DNA of 64,000 nucleotides. Source: an uncultured Eudoraea sp. (GTDB lineage Bacteria > Bacteroidota > Bacteroidia > Flavobacteriales > Flavobacteriaceae). Shown in pieces: positions 46,690 to 55,090 of the stretch; positions within the stretch are counted from its first letter, which is position 1; each line of letters opens with the position of its first letter. The translations under genes were made by a program, and so were the position numbers. Location: the NCBI RefSeq assembly GCF_947260015.1, contig NZ_CAMYOM010000005.1, positions 62,001-126,000 of the forward strand, read 5' to 3'. The notes beneath the pieces were generated by a model, which was not told where the DNA came from, searched no databases, and saw only the letters and a program-made list of their open reading frames with translations.

Positions 46690-46704
46690 ATAAAATTAAC
46701 TAGC

Positions 46705-47928
46705 ATGAAAAAAATTATTGACCGTTTTATTAGCTATGTAACTATAGATACTCAAAGTGATCCAAATTCAAATAGTACTCCTAGTACAGAAAAACAATGG
46801 GTGCTCGCCAATAAACTGACTGAAGAATTAAAACAAATTGGTCTGCAAGATGTGTCTATTGATAAGAACAGCTATATTATGGCTACCCTTCCTTCAAATA
46901 TTAAAAAAGCGGTACCAACTGTTGGATTTATCTCACATTTTGATACAACACCCGATTTTTCAGGAACCAATGTAAGGCCTCGTTTGATACCTAATTATGA
47001 CGGAAAGGACATCGTACTTAATAAGAAGAACAACATTGTGCTTTCCCCGGATTATTTTGATGATTTACTTCTTTACAAAGGACAAACCCTTATTGTTACG
47101 GATGGTACTACCCTGCTGGGAGCAGACGACAAAGCTGGTATTGCCGAAATAATCACAGCAATGGAGTATCTTATACAGCATCCGGAAATTAAGCATGGCC
47201 CTGTCCGTATTGGTTTTACGCCGGATGAGGAGATAGGGCGCGGAGCCCATAAATTTGATGTTAAAAAATTTAATGCAGATTGGGCATATACTATAGACGG
47301 GAGCCAGATAGGAGAATTGGAGTATGAGAATTTTAATGCAGCCGGAGCAAAAATTACGGCTATAGGTAAAAGTGTACATCCCGGATACGCAAAAGGAAAA
47401 ATGGTAAATGCAATTGGCCTCATTAGTGAATTAATGAATTTATTGCCAAAAGAAGAAGTGCCGGAACAAACAGAAGGCCGGGAAGGATTTTTTCATATAA
47501 ATCACCTCCGGGGCGAAATAGAAAAAGCAGAATTGGAACTCATAATAAGGGATCATGATCGGTCTTTATTTGAGAAGAGAAAAAAGTTATTAAAGAATAT
47601 TGTCAATGAACTGAATGAAAAACATGGAGATTTCTTAACTGTTGAGATAACAGATCAATACTTCAATATGAGGGAAAAGATAGAACCGGTAATTCAAGTC
47701 GTTGAAATTGCCAAAAAGGCTATGGAAGTACTCGATATAGAACCAATCATAAAACCTATACGGGGTGGTACAGATGGTTCGCAACTTAGTTATATGGGCC
47801 TACCTTGTCCAAATATTTTTGCGGGGGGACATAATTTCCATGGAAAGTACGAATACGTACCAGTAGAAAGTATGCAAAAAGCAGTTGAGGTTATCGTGAA
47901 AATTTGCGAAATTGTAGGCAGCAAATAA
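46705..47928 (+). CDS. pepT: Peptidase T (tripeptide aminopeptidase)
   Basis: A cytoplasmic M20-family di-zinc aminopeptidase that trims tripeptides. From ATG 46705 it is 407 residues, with a catalytic domain (VPTVGFISHFDTTPDFSGTNVRP, DGTTLLGADDKAGIAEI with bridging Asp, TPDEEIGRGAHKFDVKKF with the general base Glu), an inserted dimerisation domain, and the C-terminal GGTDGSQLSYMGLPCPNIFAGGHNFHGKYEYV with the last zinc histidine. All metal ligands are present. Followed after 8 bases by a YdeI-type gene on the same strand, probably as one transcript. Confidence 0.95.
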   Translation: MKKIIDRFISYVTIDTQSDPNSNSTPSTEKQWVLANKLTEELKQIGLQDVSIDKNSYIMATLPSNIKKAVPTVGFISHFDTTPDFSGTNVRPRLIPNYDGKDIVLNKKNNIVLSPDYFDDLLLYKGQTLIVTDGTTLLGADDKAGIAEIITAMEYLIQHPEIKHGPVRIGFTPDEEIGRGAHKFDVKKFNADWAYTIDGSQIGELEYENFNAAGAKITAIGKSVHPGYAKGKMVNAIGLISELMNLLPKEEVPEQTEGREGFFHINHLRGEIEKAELELIIRDHDRSLFEKRKKLLKNIVNELNEKHGDFLTVEITDQYFNMREKIEPVIQVVEIAKKAMEVLDIEPIIKPIRGGTDGSQLSYMGLPCPNIFAGGHNFHGKYEYVPVESMQKAVEVIVKICEIVGSK

Positions 47929-47936
47929 TTGGGAAT

Positions 47937-48527
47937 ATGGTAATAGCAGAAAAAATAGAATCCTATTATTCCAAAGATCAAAAATTCAGGGAGGGTATTG
48001 CCCGGCTAAGGGAGATTGCCTTGAAAACCCAATTGGTAGAAACTTATAAATGGGGCTCTCCTGTTTACACTATCGACAATAAAAATGTATTGGGGATATT
48101 AGCTTTTAAAAGTTATTTTGGCTTATGGTTTTTTAACGGAGTTTTCCTTAGTGATCCCAAGAGAGTTTTAGAAAATGCACAAGAAGGCAAAACAAAATCG
48201 ATGAGGCATTGGAAATTTAAGGCAGTAAGCGATATAGATGAAGCAGGTGTTCTTGAATATATAAAGGAAGCTATCGCAAATCAAAAGAAAGGACTGGAAT
48301 TAAAACCATCGCGAAAGACAGAAATAATTATTCCGAAACTATTATTGGACTCTTTGATAGAAAATACCAGACTGAACGAACAATTTAATGAACTTACTCC
48401 TTATAAGCAACGAGATTATTGCGAGTACATCGCAGAGGCAAAACAACAAAAGACAAAGGAATCGCGACTTGAAAAGATACTTCCAATGATTTCTAAAGGC
48501 CAGGGATTAAATGATAAATACAAATAA
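47937..48527 (+). CDS. DUF1801 / YdeI (OmpD-associated) family protein
   Basis: A 196-residue cytoplasmic protein from ATG 47937. The first part follows DUF1801 (KIESYYSKDQKFREGIARLREIALKTQLVETYKWGSPVYTIDNKNVLGI), a fold related to frataxin-like/YdhG proteins; the second has the YdeI motif region PYKQRDYCEYIAEAKQQKTKESRLEKILPMI, found at the C-terminus of bacteriocin-protection/OmpD-associated YdeI proteins. Function uncertain. It is 8 bases behind pepT. A frame extending upstream into pepT (TTG 47904) has no support. Confidence 0.82.
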   Translation: MVIAEKIESYYSKDQKFREGIARLREIALKTQLVETYKWGSPVYTIDNKNVLGILAFKSYFGLWFFNGVFLSDPKRVLENAQEGKTKSMRHWKFKAVSDIDEAGVLEYIKEAIANQKKGLELKPSRKTEIIIPKLLLDSLIENTRLNEQFNELTPYKQRDYCEYIAEAKQQKTKESRLEKILPMISKGQGLNDKYK

Positions 48528-48865
48528 ACTTATAGCTATTTATCCCTGTTAGTGCCCTTAAATTTCTGAAAAGGTCAACTTTATATATTGCTTATTTGTT
48601 ATTGGGATAATTTCCAGCTATTATAGGAACAACTTACATCCACCCCAGATATGCCAAGGCTTTAACCCATCTGATTTCACCTAATTTTACGGAATGCTAC
48701 TTCTCTGAATCTAGTTAACAATGAGCCTTCTCTAAATATAGCTTCTCCTTTATCTGTTCATATCATTATATATTGAGAAGATCAATACAAAGATTTTCAA
48801 CTAATAGCCAGATCAAAAAAAACACCGGTAGCTACCGGTGTTTTTTAATGAAATTGTTTTTAACC
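48528..48865. other. Intergenic region, 338 bp, with the yajC terminator
   Basis: Apart from the terminator at 48815-48846 I see nothing: no open frame of interest, no tRNA shape and no repeat. The two neighbouring genes converge here. Confidence 0.5.
48815..48846. terminator. Bidirectional terminator downstream of yajC
   Basis: A perfect palindrome (AACACCGGTA GC TACCGGTGTT, 48821-48842), flanked by an A-run on the left and a T-run on the right. It ends the nusB-DUF1573-yajC transcript on the minus strand and could also stop the pepT side. Confidence 0.88.
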
Positions 48866-49156
48866 CTATTTTTCCTTTGGCTTAACATTCAATTTGGCGC
48901 TCATTTCCATAGAAATGGATGATCTGTCAAATTTAAGCCTTCCGGCCATGGTCTCAATAATACAGGAAAAATCCTTATCATTCAAATCCACTACTTTACC
49001 GTGCAAGCCACTTTTAGTTACTATTTTATCACCTTTCTTTAATGCTTGCGCAAATTTCTTTTCATCTTTTTGACGTTTCATTTGAGGGCGTATCATAAAA
49101 AAATATGCCACGGCAAAGATTAGTATCATTGGAAGAAATTGTCCTATATCACCCAT
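48866..49156 (-). CDS. yajC: Preprotein translocase subunit YajC
   Basis: A 96-residue single-span inner-membrane protein, part of the Sec holo-translocon with SecDF. The N-terminal helix LPMILIFAVAYFFMIRPQMKRQKDEKKF includes the highly conserved FFMIRPQ-K-R-K motif; the cytoplasmic part has ALKKGDKIVTKSGLHGKVVDL. Length and motifs are standard. It lies 25 bases downstream of the DUF1573 lipoprotein and is followed by a perfect terminator, so it ends the operon. Confidence 0.95.
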   Translation of the reverse strand: MGDIGQFLPMILIFAVAYFFMIRPQMKRQKDEKKFAQALKKGDKIVTKSGLHGKVVDLNDKDFSCIIETMAGRLKFDRSSISMEMSAKLNVKPKEK

Positions 49157-49181
49157 AATTTTTTGTTGAGTTTTGGATTAC

Positions 49182-49661
49182 TTATTTAACTGGACCAAGA
49201 GCTGCTGAAGGTCCTCCTTCTTTAGGGTTAACAAATGCTTTAATTCTTAAAATTTCCTGCCCTTTTTCTGTATTTGCAGTAACGGTAATGGTCTTAGTAA
49301 CCTGATTTTGGCCTGAACCATTAAACTTCACAAGAAGTTCACCTGTTTCACCCGGTGCAATAGGATCTTTAGGTGGATTGGGAACTGTACACCCACAACT
49401 ACTGGTTGCATTTGTAATAATTAAGGGCGCACTACCTGTGTTTGTGAAATTGAAGATAGTCTCCTGTGGAGCACCTTGAGTGATGGTTCCGAAATCGTGT
49501 TCCGTTTTTTCAAAATTCATTACAGGTAGATTTTTTGCCTGCAAATCTCTTTCTGCTGCCACTTCAACATTTTCAGTATTTACCTTGCTCGAAGCATTTT
49601 CCTTACAAGAGCTAAGCACTAACGCTGCGGTTAAACCGAGGGCAATAAATAATCTTTTCAT
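49182..49661 (-). CDS. DUF1573 domain lipoprotein
   Basis: A 159-residue lipoprotein with lipobox LSSC (Cys about residue 19) and a DUF1573 domain: NFEKTEHDFGTITQGAPQETIFNFTNTGSAPLIITNATSSCGCTVPNPPKDPIAPGETGELLVKF. This is an ASH/MSP-like beta-sandwich with the usual SCGCT-P motif. It probably sits in the periplasm or on the outer membrane. Function unknown; DUF1573 is abundant in Bacteroidetes and often in operons with yajC and nusB, as here. Confidence 0.9.
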   Translation of the reverse strand: MKRLFIALGLTAALVLSSCKENASSKVNTENVEVAAERDLQAKNLPVMNFEKTEHDFGTITQGAPQETIFNFTNTGSAPLIITNATSSCGCTVPNPPKDPIAPGETGELLVKFNGSGQNQVTKTITVTANTEKGQEILRIKAFVNPKEGGPSAALGPVK

Positions 49662-49707
49662 TTCAATATAAGTTTAAGATTTGCATGCAAAATTAAGGAA
49701 TATTTGT

Positions 49708-50553
49708 TTATAATAACCCTCTCCCTGTTTTTTTCAATTTTCCATCAATCCTATATTCTTTTACCAATTTATCTAATATGCCATTAATAAAAATACTGCT
49801 CTTAGGTGTAGAATATTCTTTAGCAATTTCTAAATACTCGTTAATGGTGACTCGCTCGGGTATGGAAGAAAAACCAGTTAGCTCACAAATGGCCATCTTC
49901 AAAAGTATAGCATCTATATCTGCTATTCTATCCTTATCCCAATTGGGTGTTTTTATTTGAATTTCTTCTTCAAATTTTTTATTATTTAAGAGAGTTTTTG
50001 TTAATAATTGATTAGCAAAGACCATATCATCTGTGTCTTTTAAAAGCTTTGGCACAAAGAAGGATTGGCTATATTCTTTATTTACCTTCCTCAATTGTTT
50101 CAGTACAAAGGTATTTACCAAGGGGATGTCATCTACCCAGGTTAATTTATCATCCTCAAAATATTCATAAATTCTTTTTTTTATTTCATTAAACACAATT
50201 TTTACATAATCCTCGTGCAGATCCCAATTTTTCAATTTCCTTTTAACCAATTCATCCTGCAACAGCGAATTATTAACAATTTGCTTAAGTATTGCATTAT
50301 TTAGAAACTTTTCCTTATTCGGATATTTTTCATCATTTTCACTCAAATATTTCTTAGCAGATAATCTGATGAAATTTTCCTCCATTCTATGGAGTTCTAT
50401 TAGAAGACTTACAACAAGTAGATAGAGGATATAAGTGTTGTCAATACTTATTCGGAGGAAGTTTTTCTGTTTTTCTAATGATTCATCGTGCGATAAGGTT
50501 AAGGCATAAATGCATTGCATCACTTTTACCCTGATTTGCCTTCGTGTAAGCAT
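49708..50553 (-). CDS. nusB: Transcription antitermination protein NusB, long Bacteroidetes form
   Basis: A 281-residue protein, about twice the E. coli NusB, as usual in Bacteroidetes. The canonical RNA-binding helical bundle is visible at both ends: LTRRQIRVKVMQCIYAL at the N-terminus and RVTINEYLEIAKEYSTPKSSIFINGILDKLVKEY at the C-terminus; the middle (about 60-200) is an added helical domain with YSQSFFVPKLL. With NusE it binds boxA in rRNA leaders. First gene of nusB-DUF1573-yajC, with a good promoter upstream. Confidence 0.93.
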   Translation of the reverse strand: MLTRRQIRVKVMQCIYALTLSHDESLEKQKNFLRISIDNTYILYLLVVSLLIELHRMEENFIRLSAKKYLSENDEKYPNKEKFLNNAILKQIVNNSLLQDELVKRKLKNWDLHEDYVKIVFNEIKKRIYEYFEDDKLTWVDDIPLVNTFVLKQLRKVNKEYSQSFFVPKLLKDTDDMVFANQLLTKTLLNNKKFEEEIQIKTPNWDKDRIADIDAILLKMAICELTGFSSIPERVTINEYLEIAKEYSTPKSSIFINGILDKLVKEYRIDGKLKKTGRGLL

Positions 50554-50593
50554 TTTAAAGAACCTTGTGTTAAATTAGAAATACAAAACGCCG

Positions 50594-50622
50594 CAAAAAT
50601 ACTAATCTATTTTAAATCCAAA
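50594..50622 (-). promoter_or_regulatory. Promoter of the nusB operon
   Basis: On the minus strand TTTG (50622-50619) is followed after 17 bases by TATTTTTG (50601-50594). The start codon lies 41 bases further on. A full match to the -33/-7 pattern with a short but acceptable spacer. Confidence 0.6.
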
Positions 50623-50657
50623 CCTAATTATCAGTTTATCTTATAAGTTTTATAACA

Positions 50658-50686
50658 TTTGTTTTGGGTCCAATCAGCTATATTTG
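50658..50686 (+). promoter_or_regulatory. Promoter of the ABC exporter gene
   Basis: TTTG (50658-50661), 17-base spacer, TATATTTG (50679-50686), then 39 bases to the ATG. It lies back to back with the nusB promoter in the 172-base divergent region. Confidence 0.6.
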
Positions 50687-50725
50687 TCCTTTGCTTAAAC
50701 CCTATTTGCATTACCAGCCATTTTA

Positions 50726-52480
50726 ATGAAAGAACTCAGGCACTTAGACAAATACTTCAAAAAATATTGGTTTAAATTACTCATCGGCATAATTATCACC
50801 ATTATTGCCAGGATATTTCAATTGGTAATGCCTTCCTATGTAAAAAAATCCATAGAAGTTGTTGAAAATTATGTGGCTTCACAAATTACAGAACCCCAGG
50901 CAAGAGACTTGCTTTTGGAATACATCCTTATCATCGTTGGGGCAGCTTTATTATCGGGATTCTTTACTTTTTTAATGCGACAGACCATCATAAATGTATC
51001 GCGATATATTGAATACGATTTAAAAAATGAAGTTTTCGATCATTACCAACTTTTAAGTTTAAATTTTTATAAAAAGAACCGAACTGGTGACCTGATGAAC
51101 AGGATAAGTGAGGATGTTGGGCAGGTTAGGCTTTATACCGGACCTGCAATAATGTATGGAATTCAGACACTCACCTTATTCGTTTGTCTCATACCTTTAA
51201 TGTTTATTAAGGCTCCAACCATTGCATTTTATTCCTTATTACCCCTGCCTATACTTTCTGTTTTGATATACCAGATAAGTAAAATTATTCATAAACGAAG
51301 TACCAAAGTTCAGGAATACCTGTCCACTTTGTCAACCTTTGCCCAGGAATCCTTTTCTGGAATATCAGTTATGAAGGCATATAGCCTGGAACCTCAGATA
51401 AATAGTGAAGTGGTTGTGCTTGCTAATGAGGGAAAGGAGAAAAGCATGGACTTAGCCAAAGTGAACGCCTGGTTTTTTCCCTTGATGATCCTGTTAATTG
51501 GTATCAGCAACATTTTTGTTATTTATGTGGGAGGTAAGCAATATATTAATGGCGAAATTTCATCTATTGGTACCATAGCAGAATTCATACTTTATGTAAA
51601 TATGCTTACCTGGCCGGTAGCCGTTGTAGGGTGGTTAACATCTATTGTTCAGCGCGCCGAAGCTTCTCAAAAAAGGATAAATGAGTTCTTAAAGGAACAA
51701 CCCGAGATAAGAAATGAAGTTTTAGAAGATACCCCGATTAAGGGCGCAATAGAATTCAAGAATGTCACATTTACTTATGACGACACTAACATTACCGCAC
51801 TTAACGATATATCTTTCACCATTAGTGAAGGTGAAACAGTTGCTATAATAGGAAAAACCGGCTCAGGAAAATCCACTATCCTGGATCTGATTGCCAGGCT
51901 ATATGACAGCTCTTCAGGTGAGATTTTAATTGACAATGTCCCGGTTCAAAAATTAAATTTACTTAGCCTGAGAGAATCTATAGGTGCCGTTCCGCAAGAT
52001 GCATTTCTTTTTTCTGATACCATAAAAAATAACATTAAATTCGGGAAGGAGGACGCATCCGAAAATGAAATTTTAGAAGTGGCCCGAAAGGCTGCTGTGC
52101 ATGAAAACATCATGGGCTTTTCTAAAAAGTATGATACAATTCTGGGCGAAAGGGGAATAACCCTTAGCGGAGGTCAAAAACAGCGTGTTTCAATTGCCAG
52201 GGCTCTACTAAAAGATCCCATGATATATCTGTTCGATGATTGCCTGTCTGCTGTGGACACTGAGACTGAAGAAGAAATATTACAAAACTTAAAACAAGCT
52301 TCACATCTAAGGACCACCCTTATCGTAAGTCATCGTGTTTCTTCGGCCAAAAATGCCGATAAGATTATAGTCTTGGAAGACGGAAAGGTGCTCCAAGAAG
52401 GCACTCACAATGAATTGATAGAAGTAAACGGTTATTACAAGGAGCTATATATCAATCAACTATCAGCGAAAGAAATCTAG
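50726..52480 (+). CDS. ABC exporter, fused permease and ATPase (MsbA/MdlB type)
   Basis: A 584-residue half-transporter. The N-terminal part (about 1-310) has six transmembrane helices of the type IV exporter fold, including GFFTFLMRQTIINVSRYIEYDLKNEVFDHYQLLSLNFYKKNRTGDLMNRISEDV (coupling-helix region). The nucleotide domain (about 335-580) has Walker A GKTGSGKST, Q-loop VPQDAFLFSDTIKNNI, signature LSGGQKQR, Walker B MIYLFDDCLSAVD and H-loop VSHR. The Walker B carries DD rather than DE (catalytic Glu replaced by Asp), so it may form one degenerate site if it pairs with itself or a partner. Substrate unknown (lipid or drug). Confidence 0.92.
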   Translation: MKELRHLDKYFKKYWFKLLIGIIITIIARIFQLVMPSYVKKSIEVVENYVASQITEPQARDLLLEYILIIVGAALLSGFFTFLMRQTIINVSRYIEYDLKNEVFDHYQLLSLNFYKKNRTGDLMNRISEDVGQVRLYTGPAIMYGIQTLTLFVCLIPLMFIKAPTIAFYSLLPLPILSVLIYQISKIIHKRSTKVQEYLSTLSTFAQESFSGISVMKAYSLEPQINSEVVVLANEGKEKSMDLAKVNAWFFPLMILLIGISNIFVIYVGGKQYINGEISSIGTIAEFILYVNMLTWPVAVVGWLTSIVQRAEASQKRINEFLKEQPEIRNEVLEDTPIKGAIEFKNVTFTYDDTNITALNDISFTISEGETVAIIGKTGSGKSTILDLIARLYDSSSGEILIDNVPVQKLNLLSLRESIGAVPQDAFLFSDTIKNNIKFGKEDASENEILEVARKAAVHENIMGFSKKYDTILGERGITLSGGQKQRVSIARALLKDPMIYLFDDCLSAVDTETEEEILQNLKQASHLRTTLIVSHRVSSAKNADKIIVLEDGKVLQEGTHNELIEVNGYYKELYINQLSAKEI

Positions 52481-52558
52481 AAAAATCTTGCTGGATACGC
52501 TTTTTTTGCCCATTTTTGAATATATTTTAGCTTTAAATACTAACTAGATATTTAACAA

Positions 52559-52930
52559 ATGAGCGATAAAGATTTCATGGATCAGGAAGAAATTTTCTCA
52601 AAAGTTTTAAGAGCTGGGAGAAGGACATATTTTTTTGATGTTAGGAGTACAAAGGCAGAAGATTATTATCTGACCATTACGGAGAGTAAAAAGTTTACGC
52701 ATGATGATGGCTCCTTTCATTATAAGAAACACAAAATTTATCTCTATAAAGAAGACTTTCAATCATTTAGAGAGATCATGGAAGAAATGATGGACTATAT
52801 AATTAACGAGAAAGGGCATGAAGTCATCTCAGAAAGACATCAAAAGGACTTCAAAAAGGAAGAGCCGGGTCAGAATGGTGAGATTTCTTCCAAAGATAAA
52901 TTCACAGATTTAGATTTTGATGAACTCTAA
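52559..52930 (+). CDS. DUF3276 family (PUR-alpha-like) protein
   Basis: A 123-residue protein whose central part, VLRAGRRTYFFDVRSTKAEDYYLTITESKKF ... FHYKKHKIYLYKEDFQSFREIMEEMMDYI, is a PUR-repeat of the bacterial Pur-alpha family, known to bind single-stranded nucleic acid. The tail is charged (FKKEEPGQNGEIS). Bacteroidetes and spirochaete members have been crystallised as Pur-alpha homologues; the physiological role is unclear. A strong hairpin follows the gene. Confidence 0.9.
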   Translation: MSDKDFMDQEEIFSKVLRAGRRTYFFDVRSTKAEDYYLTITESKKFTHDDGSFHYKKHKIYLYKEDFQSFREIMEEMMDYIINEKGHEVISERHQKDFKKEEPGQNGEISSKDKFTDLDFDEL

Positions 52931-53250
52931 AACTCTAATCAATTAAACAACTCAACGATCCTTGTATTCAAAGATCGTTTTTTTATGCCCTGAAGCCCGG
53001 GGTATATCATTCAGACAAAAGCAGGATTACCTTTGGGAATAATTTACTAGCCGATATTCGTGGATAAACAAAACTGTTCTTACCTCATTAATTTTGGATA
53101 CAAAAATGATCAAATATCCCTTTATGGAAATACTAACCTTAATATTAAACCAGATAACAATTAATAGTTGTTGTAATTAGTGTTAACGATATCGCTTTCT
53201 ATTTGCTATATAAATGCTAACTTTAGTCCTCTCTAAAAAATCTTTAAAAG
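52931..53250. other. Intergenic region, 320 bp
   Basis: Contains the terminator at 52954-52984 and, beyond it, AT-rich DNA without a credible gene, repeat or full promoter match. A TAACTTTAG near 53218 is close to a -7 box for the following gene, with one mismatch. Confidence 0.45.
52954..52984 (+). terminator. Terminator after the DUF3276 gene
   Basis: AACGATC (52954-52960) pairs with GATCGTT (52973-52979), with an inner TTG / CAA pair and a 4-base loop, followed by a run of seven T. Typical intrinsic terminator. Confidence 0.87.
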
Positions 53251-53805
53251 ATGGCAAGAACACCAAGCAATATGTTGCCTTTAGGTACAATTGCCCCTAA
53301 TTTTACTTTACCGGATACCACAAATGACAAAATTGTCAGTCTTAATCAAATAAATGGGGAAAAAGGTACGGTGATCATGTTTATCTGTAATCATTGTCCT
53401 TTTGTTAAACACCTAAATTCTACAATAGTACAATTGGCAGTTACTTACCAATCTAAGGGAATAGCTTTTATAGCTATCTCTAGTAATGATGTGGTAAATT
53501 ATCCTCAGGATGCCCCCGAACTTATGAAACAAACAGCATTACAAGAAAGATATAGTTTTCCGTATTTATTTGATGAGTCACAGGAAGTGGCCATGGCATA
53601 TGAGGCCGCATGTACTCCGGATTTTTATCTTTTTGACCAAAACCTAAGACTTGTTTATAGGGGCCAATTAGACGATTCCAGACCAGGAAATGGGATTCCC
53701 TCAACCGGATTGGATCTAAGTAATGCTATAGAGGCTTTGTTAAACAATAAACCAATAAATCCGATTCAAAAACCGAGTATAGGTTGTAATATAAAATGGA
53801 AATAA
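53251..53805 (+). CDS. Thioredoxin-like (AhpC/TSA-Redoxin) protein
   Basis: A 184-residue cytoplasmic protein (no signal) of the redoxin type: PLGTIAPNFTLPDTTNDKIVSLNQI, then GTVIMFICNHCPFVKHLNSTIVQLA with a CNHC active site (Cys46, Cys49), and a third cysteine in YEAACTPDFYLFD, the place of the resolving loop. This is the thioredoxin family with the CNHCPFV motif that is common in bacteria. A peroxidase or reductase role is likely but the electron donor is unknown. It overlaps the next gene by 10 bases, so both are translationally coupled. Confidence 0.88.
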   Translation: MARTPSNMLPLGTIAPNFTLPDTTNDKIVSLNQINGEKGTVIMFICNHCPFVKHLNSTIVQLAVTYQSKGIAFIAISSNDVVNYPQDAPELMKQTALQERYSFPYLFDESQEVAMAYEAACTPDFYLFDQNLRLVYRGQLDDSRPGNGIPSTGLDLSNAIEALLNNKPINPIQKPSIGCNIKWK

Positions 53806-54338
53806 AATTTGAAGCCGTAACAAGTGAAACCTGTGAGCTCTATTGTAAACTAGGAATAAAGGCATACAAAGAGCACTATTTGCACTTATGGGAAAATAAT
53901 GATCCTACTCCTTACATTGAAGAAAGCTTTACCTTAGATGTGGTAAGACATGAATTGAAAGATAATTCATCATCTCTTTGTCTAATCTATAAGGGAGATA
54001 CAGCGGTTGGCATTCTTAAACTTATCAATGGTGCTCCAATAAAACAATATAATTCAAAGGAAGCCATATTACTCGAAAAAATATATATCTTAAATGAATT
54101 CTCAGGCTTTGGGATAGGGAGCCTTGCACTGCGTTGGGTTGAAAAATACTGCCTAAATTCTAACAAACAACTAATTTGGTTGGAAACTATGCAAATAGGG
54201 CCAGCATTGAAATTCTATCTTAAAAACGGATATAATATCCTAAAAATAAAGCAATTGAAATTTGATCAGGTTTTGGACAAACAAAAGCCGATGTTCGTAC
54301 TAATGAAAAAAGTAAAAAAACCTCAGTTTATTAGTTGA
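53796..54338 (+). CDS. GNAT family N-acetyltransferase
   Basis: A 180-residue GNAT protein: IKFEAVTSETCELYCKLGIKAYKEHY at the start, then LIYKGDTAVGILKLING (strands 2-4), LLEKIYILNEFSGFGIGSLALRWVEKYC, where the loop after strand 4 holds the acetyl-CoA-binding (Q/R-x-x-G-x-G/A) motif in the variant FSGFGIG, and a NKQLIWLETMQIGPALKFYLKNGY end. The substrate is not apparent. The 10-base overlap with the redoxin gene indicates a two-gene operon. Confidence 0.86.
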   Translation: MEIKFEAVTSETCELYCKLGIKAYKEHYLHLWENNDPTPYIEESFTLDVVRHELKDNSSSLCLIYKGDTAVGILKLINGAPIKQYNSKEAILLEKIYILNEFSGFGIGSLALRWVEKYCLNSNKQLIWLETMQIGPALKFYLKNGYNILKIKQLKFDQVLDKQKPMFVLMKKVKKPQFIS

Positions 54339-54358
54339 GATTTATTTACTCTGCCCTT

Positions 54359-54904
54359 TCAATTCCAACCCTCTCTTTGTAAAAGATTTTTAATATGGCT
54401 GTAATGATGGTTACCATGCCAGACATATCGACCAATATTTTCTACAATTGTAGTTGATTCTTTACTCTCTGGATGTATAAAACTACTTTTCAAATCTGAA
54501 GAAGAAAGCCCTTTAAGTAAATATACCAATTTGGCATGTACTGCTCTGAGATGATTTAGCGATAATTCTACAGGGGCCGTCCGTGTATCAAAAAGCTCTG
54601 CCCATTCCTTTTCAAGATAGGGTTTTATTATAGGAGTTTCTTCTGTTAATGCCCACTTAAAGCGAATATAGCTATGGTTGTGGCTATCGGCAACGTGATG
54701 AACAACCTGTCGCACAGTCCACCCGCCAGGTCTATAGGGAGTTTCTAATTGAGTATTTGACAATTCATTTACCAGTAATTCCAATCTATTTGGGTAATGT
54801 TCCAAAATATTAATCCATTCAGAAACTTGCTCTGCAGAAATTGAAGAAGGCACTTCAAATTTACCAATGGGATACCGCAATGCATCCAGTTCTATTTTTT
54901 CCAT
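54359..54904 (-). CDS. DinB-superfamily YfiT/BstA-type putative metal-dependent hydrolase
   Basis: A 181-residue helical-bundle protein. The N-terminal LRYPIGKFEVPSSISAEQVSEWINILEHYPNRL is the signature of the YfiT group; the metal-binding histidines are seen in WTVRQVVHHVADSHNH and RYVWHGNHHYSHIKNLL. In Firmicutes members (BstA/YfiT) act as bacillithiol transferases; whether this organism makes bacillithiol cannot be seen in this window. Cytoplasmic, single gene, converging with the GNAT gene. Confidence 0.87.
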   Translation of the reverse strand: MEKIELDALRYPIGKFEVPSSISAEQVSEWINILEHYPNRLELLVNELSNTQLETPYRPGGWTVRQVVHHVADSHNHSYIRFKWALTEETPIIKPYLEKEWAELFDTRTAPVELSLNHLRAVHAKLVYLLKGLSSSDLKSSFIHPESKESTTIVENIGRYVWHGNHHYSHIKNLLQREGWN

Positions 54905-55090
54905 ATTTCAAAAATAGTGATTTTGATTTCCTGTAACCAAGCTCAACATTTATAGCATTTTTTTGTTTTCAGAAGTCAGGACTGTTTAATTCACTAAACT
55001 TTAATAGATATTTAACCTGATATTGACCAAAATCATTTCATTAACTACTAATTTTATACACTTTTAAATTTCAACTTAAAAAAATTAAAT

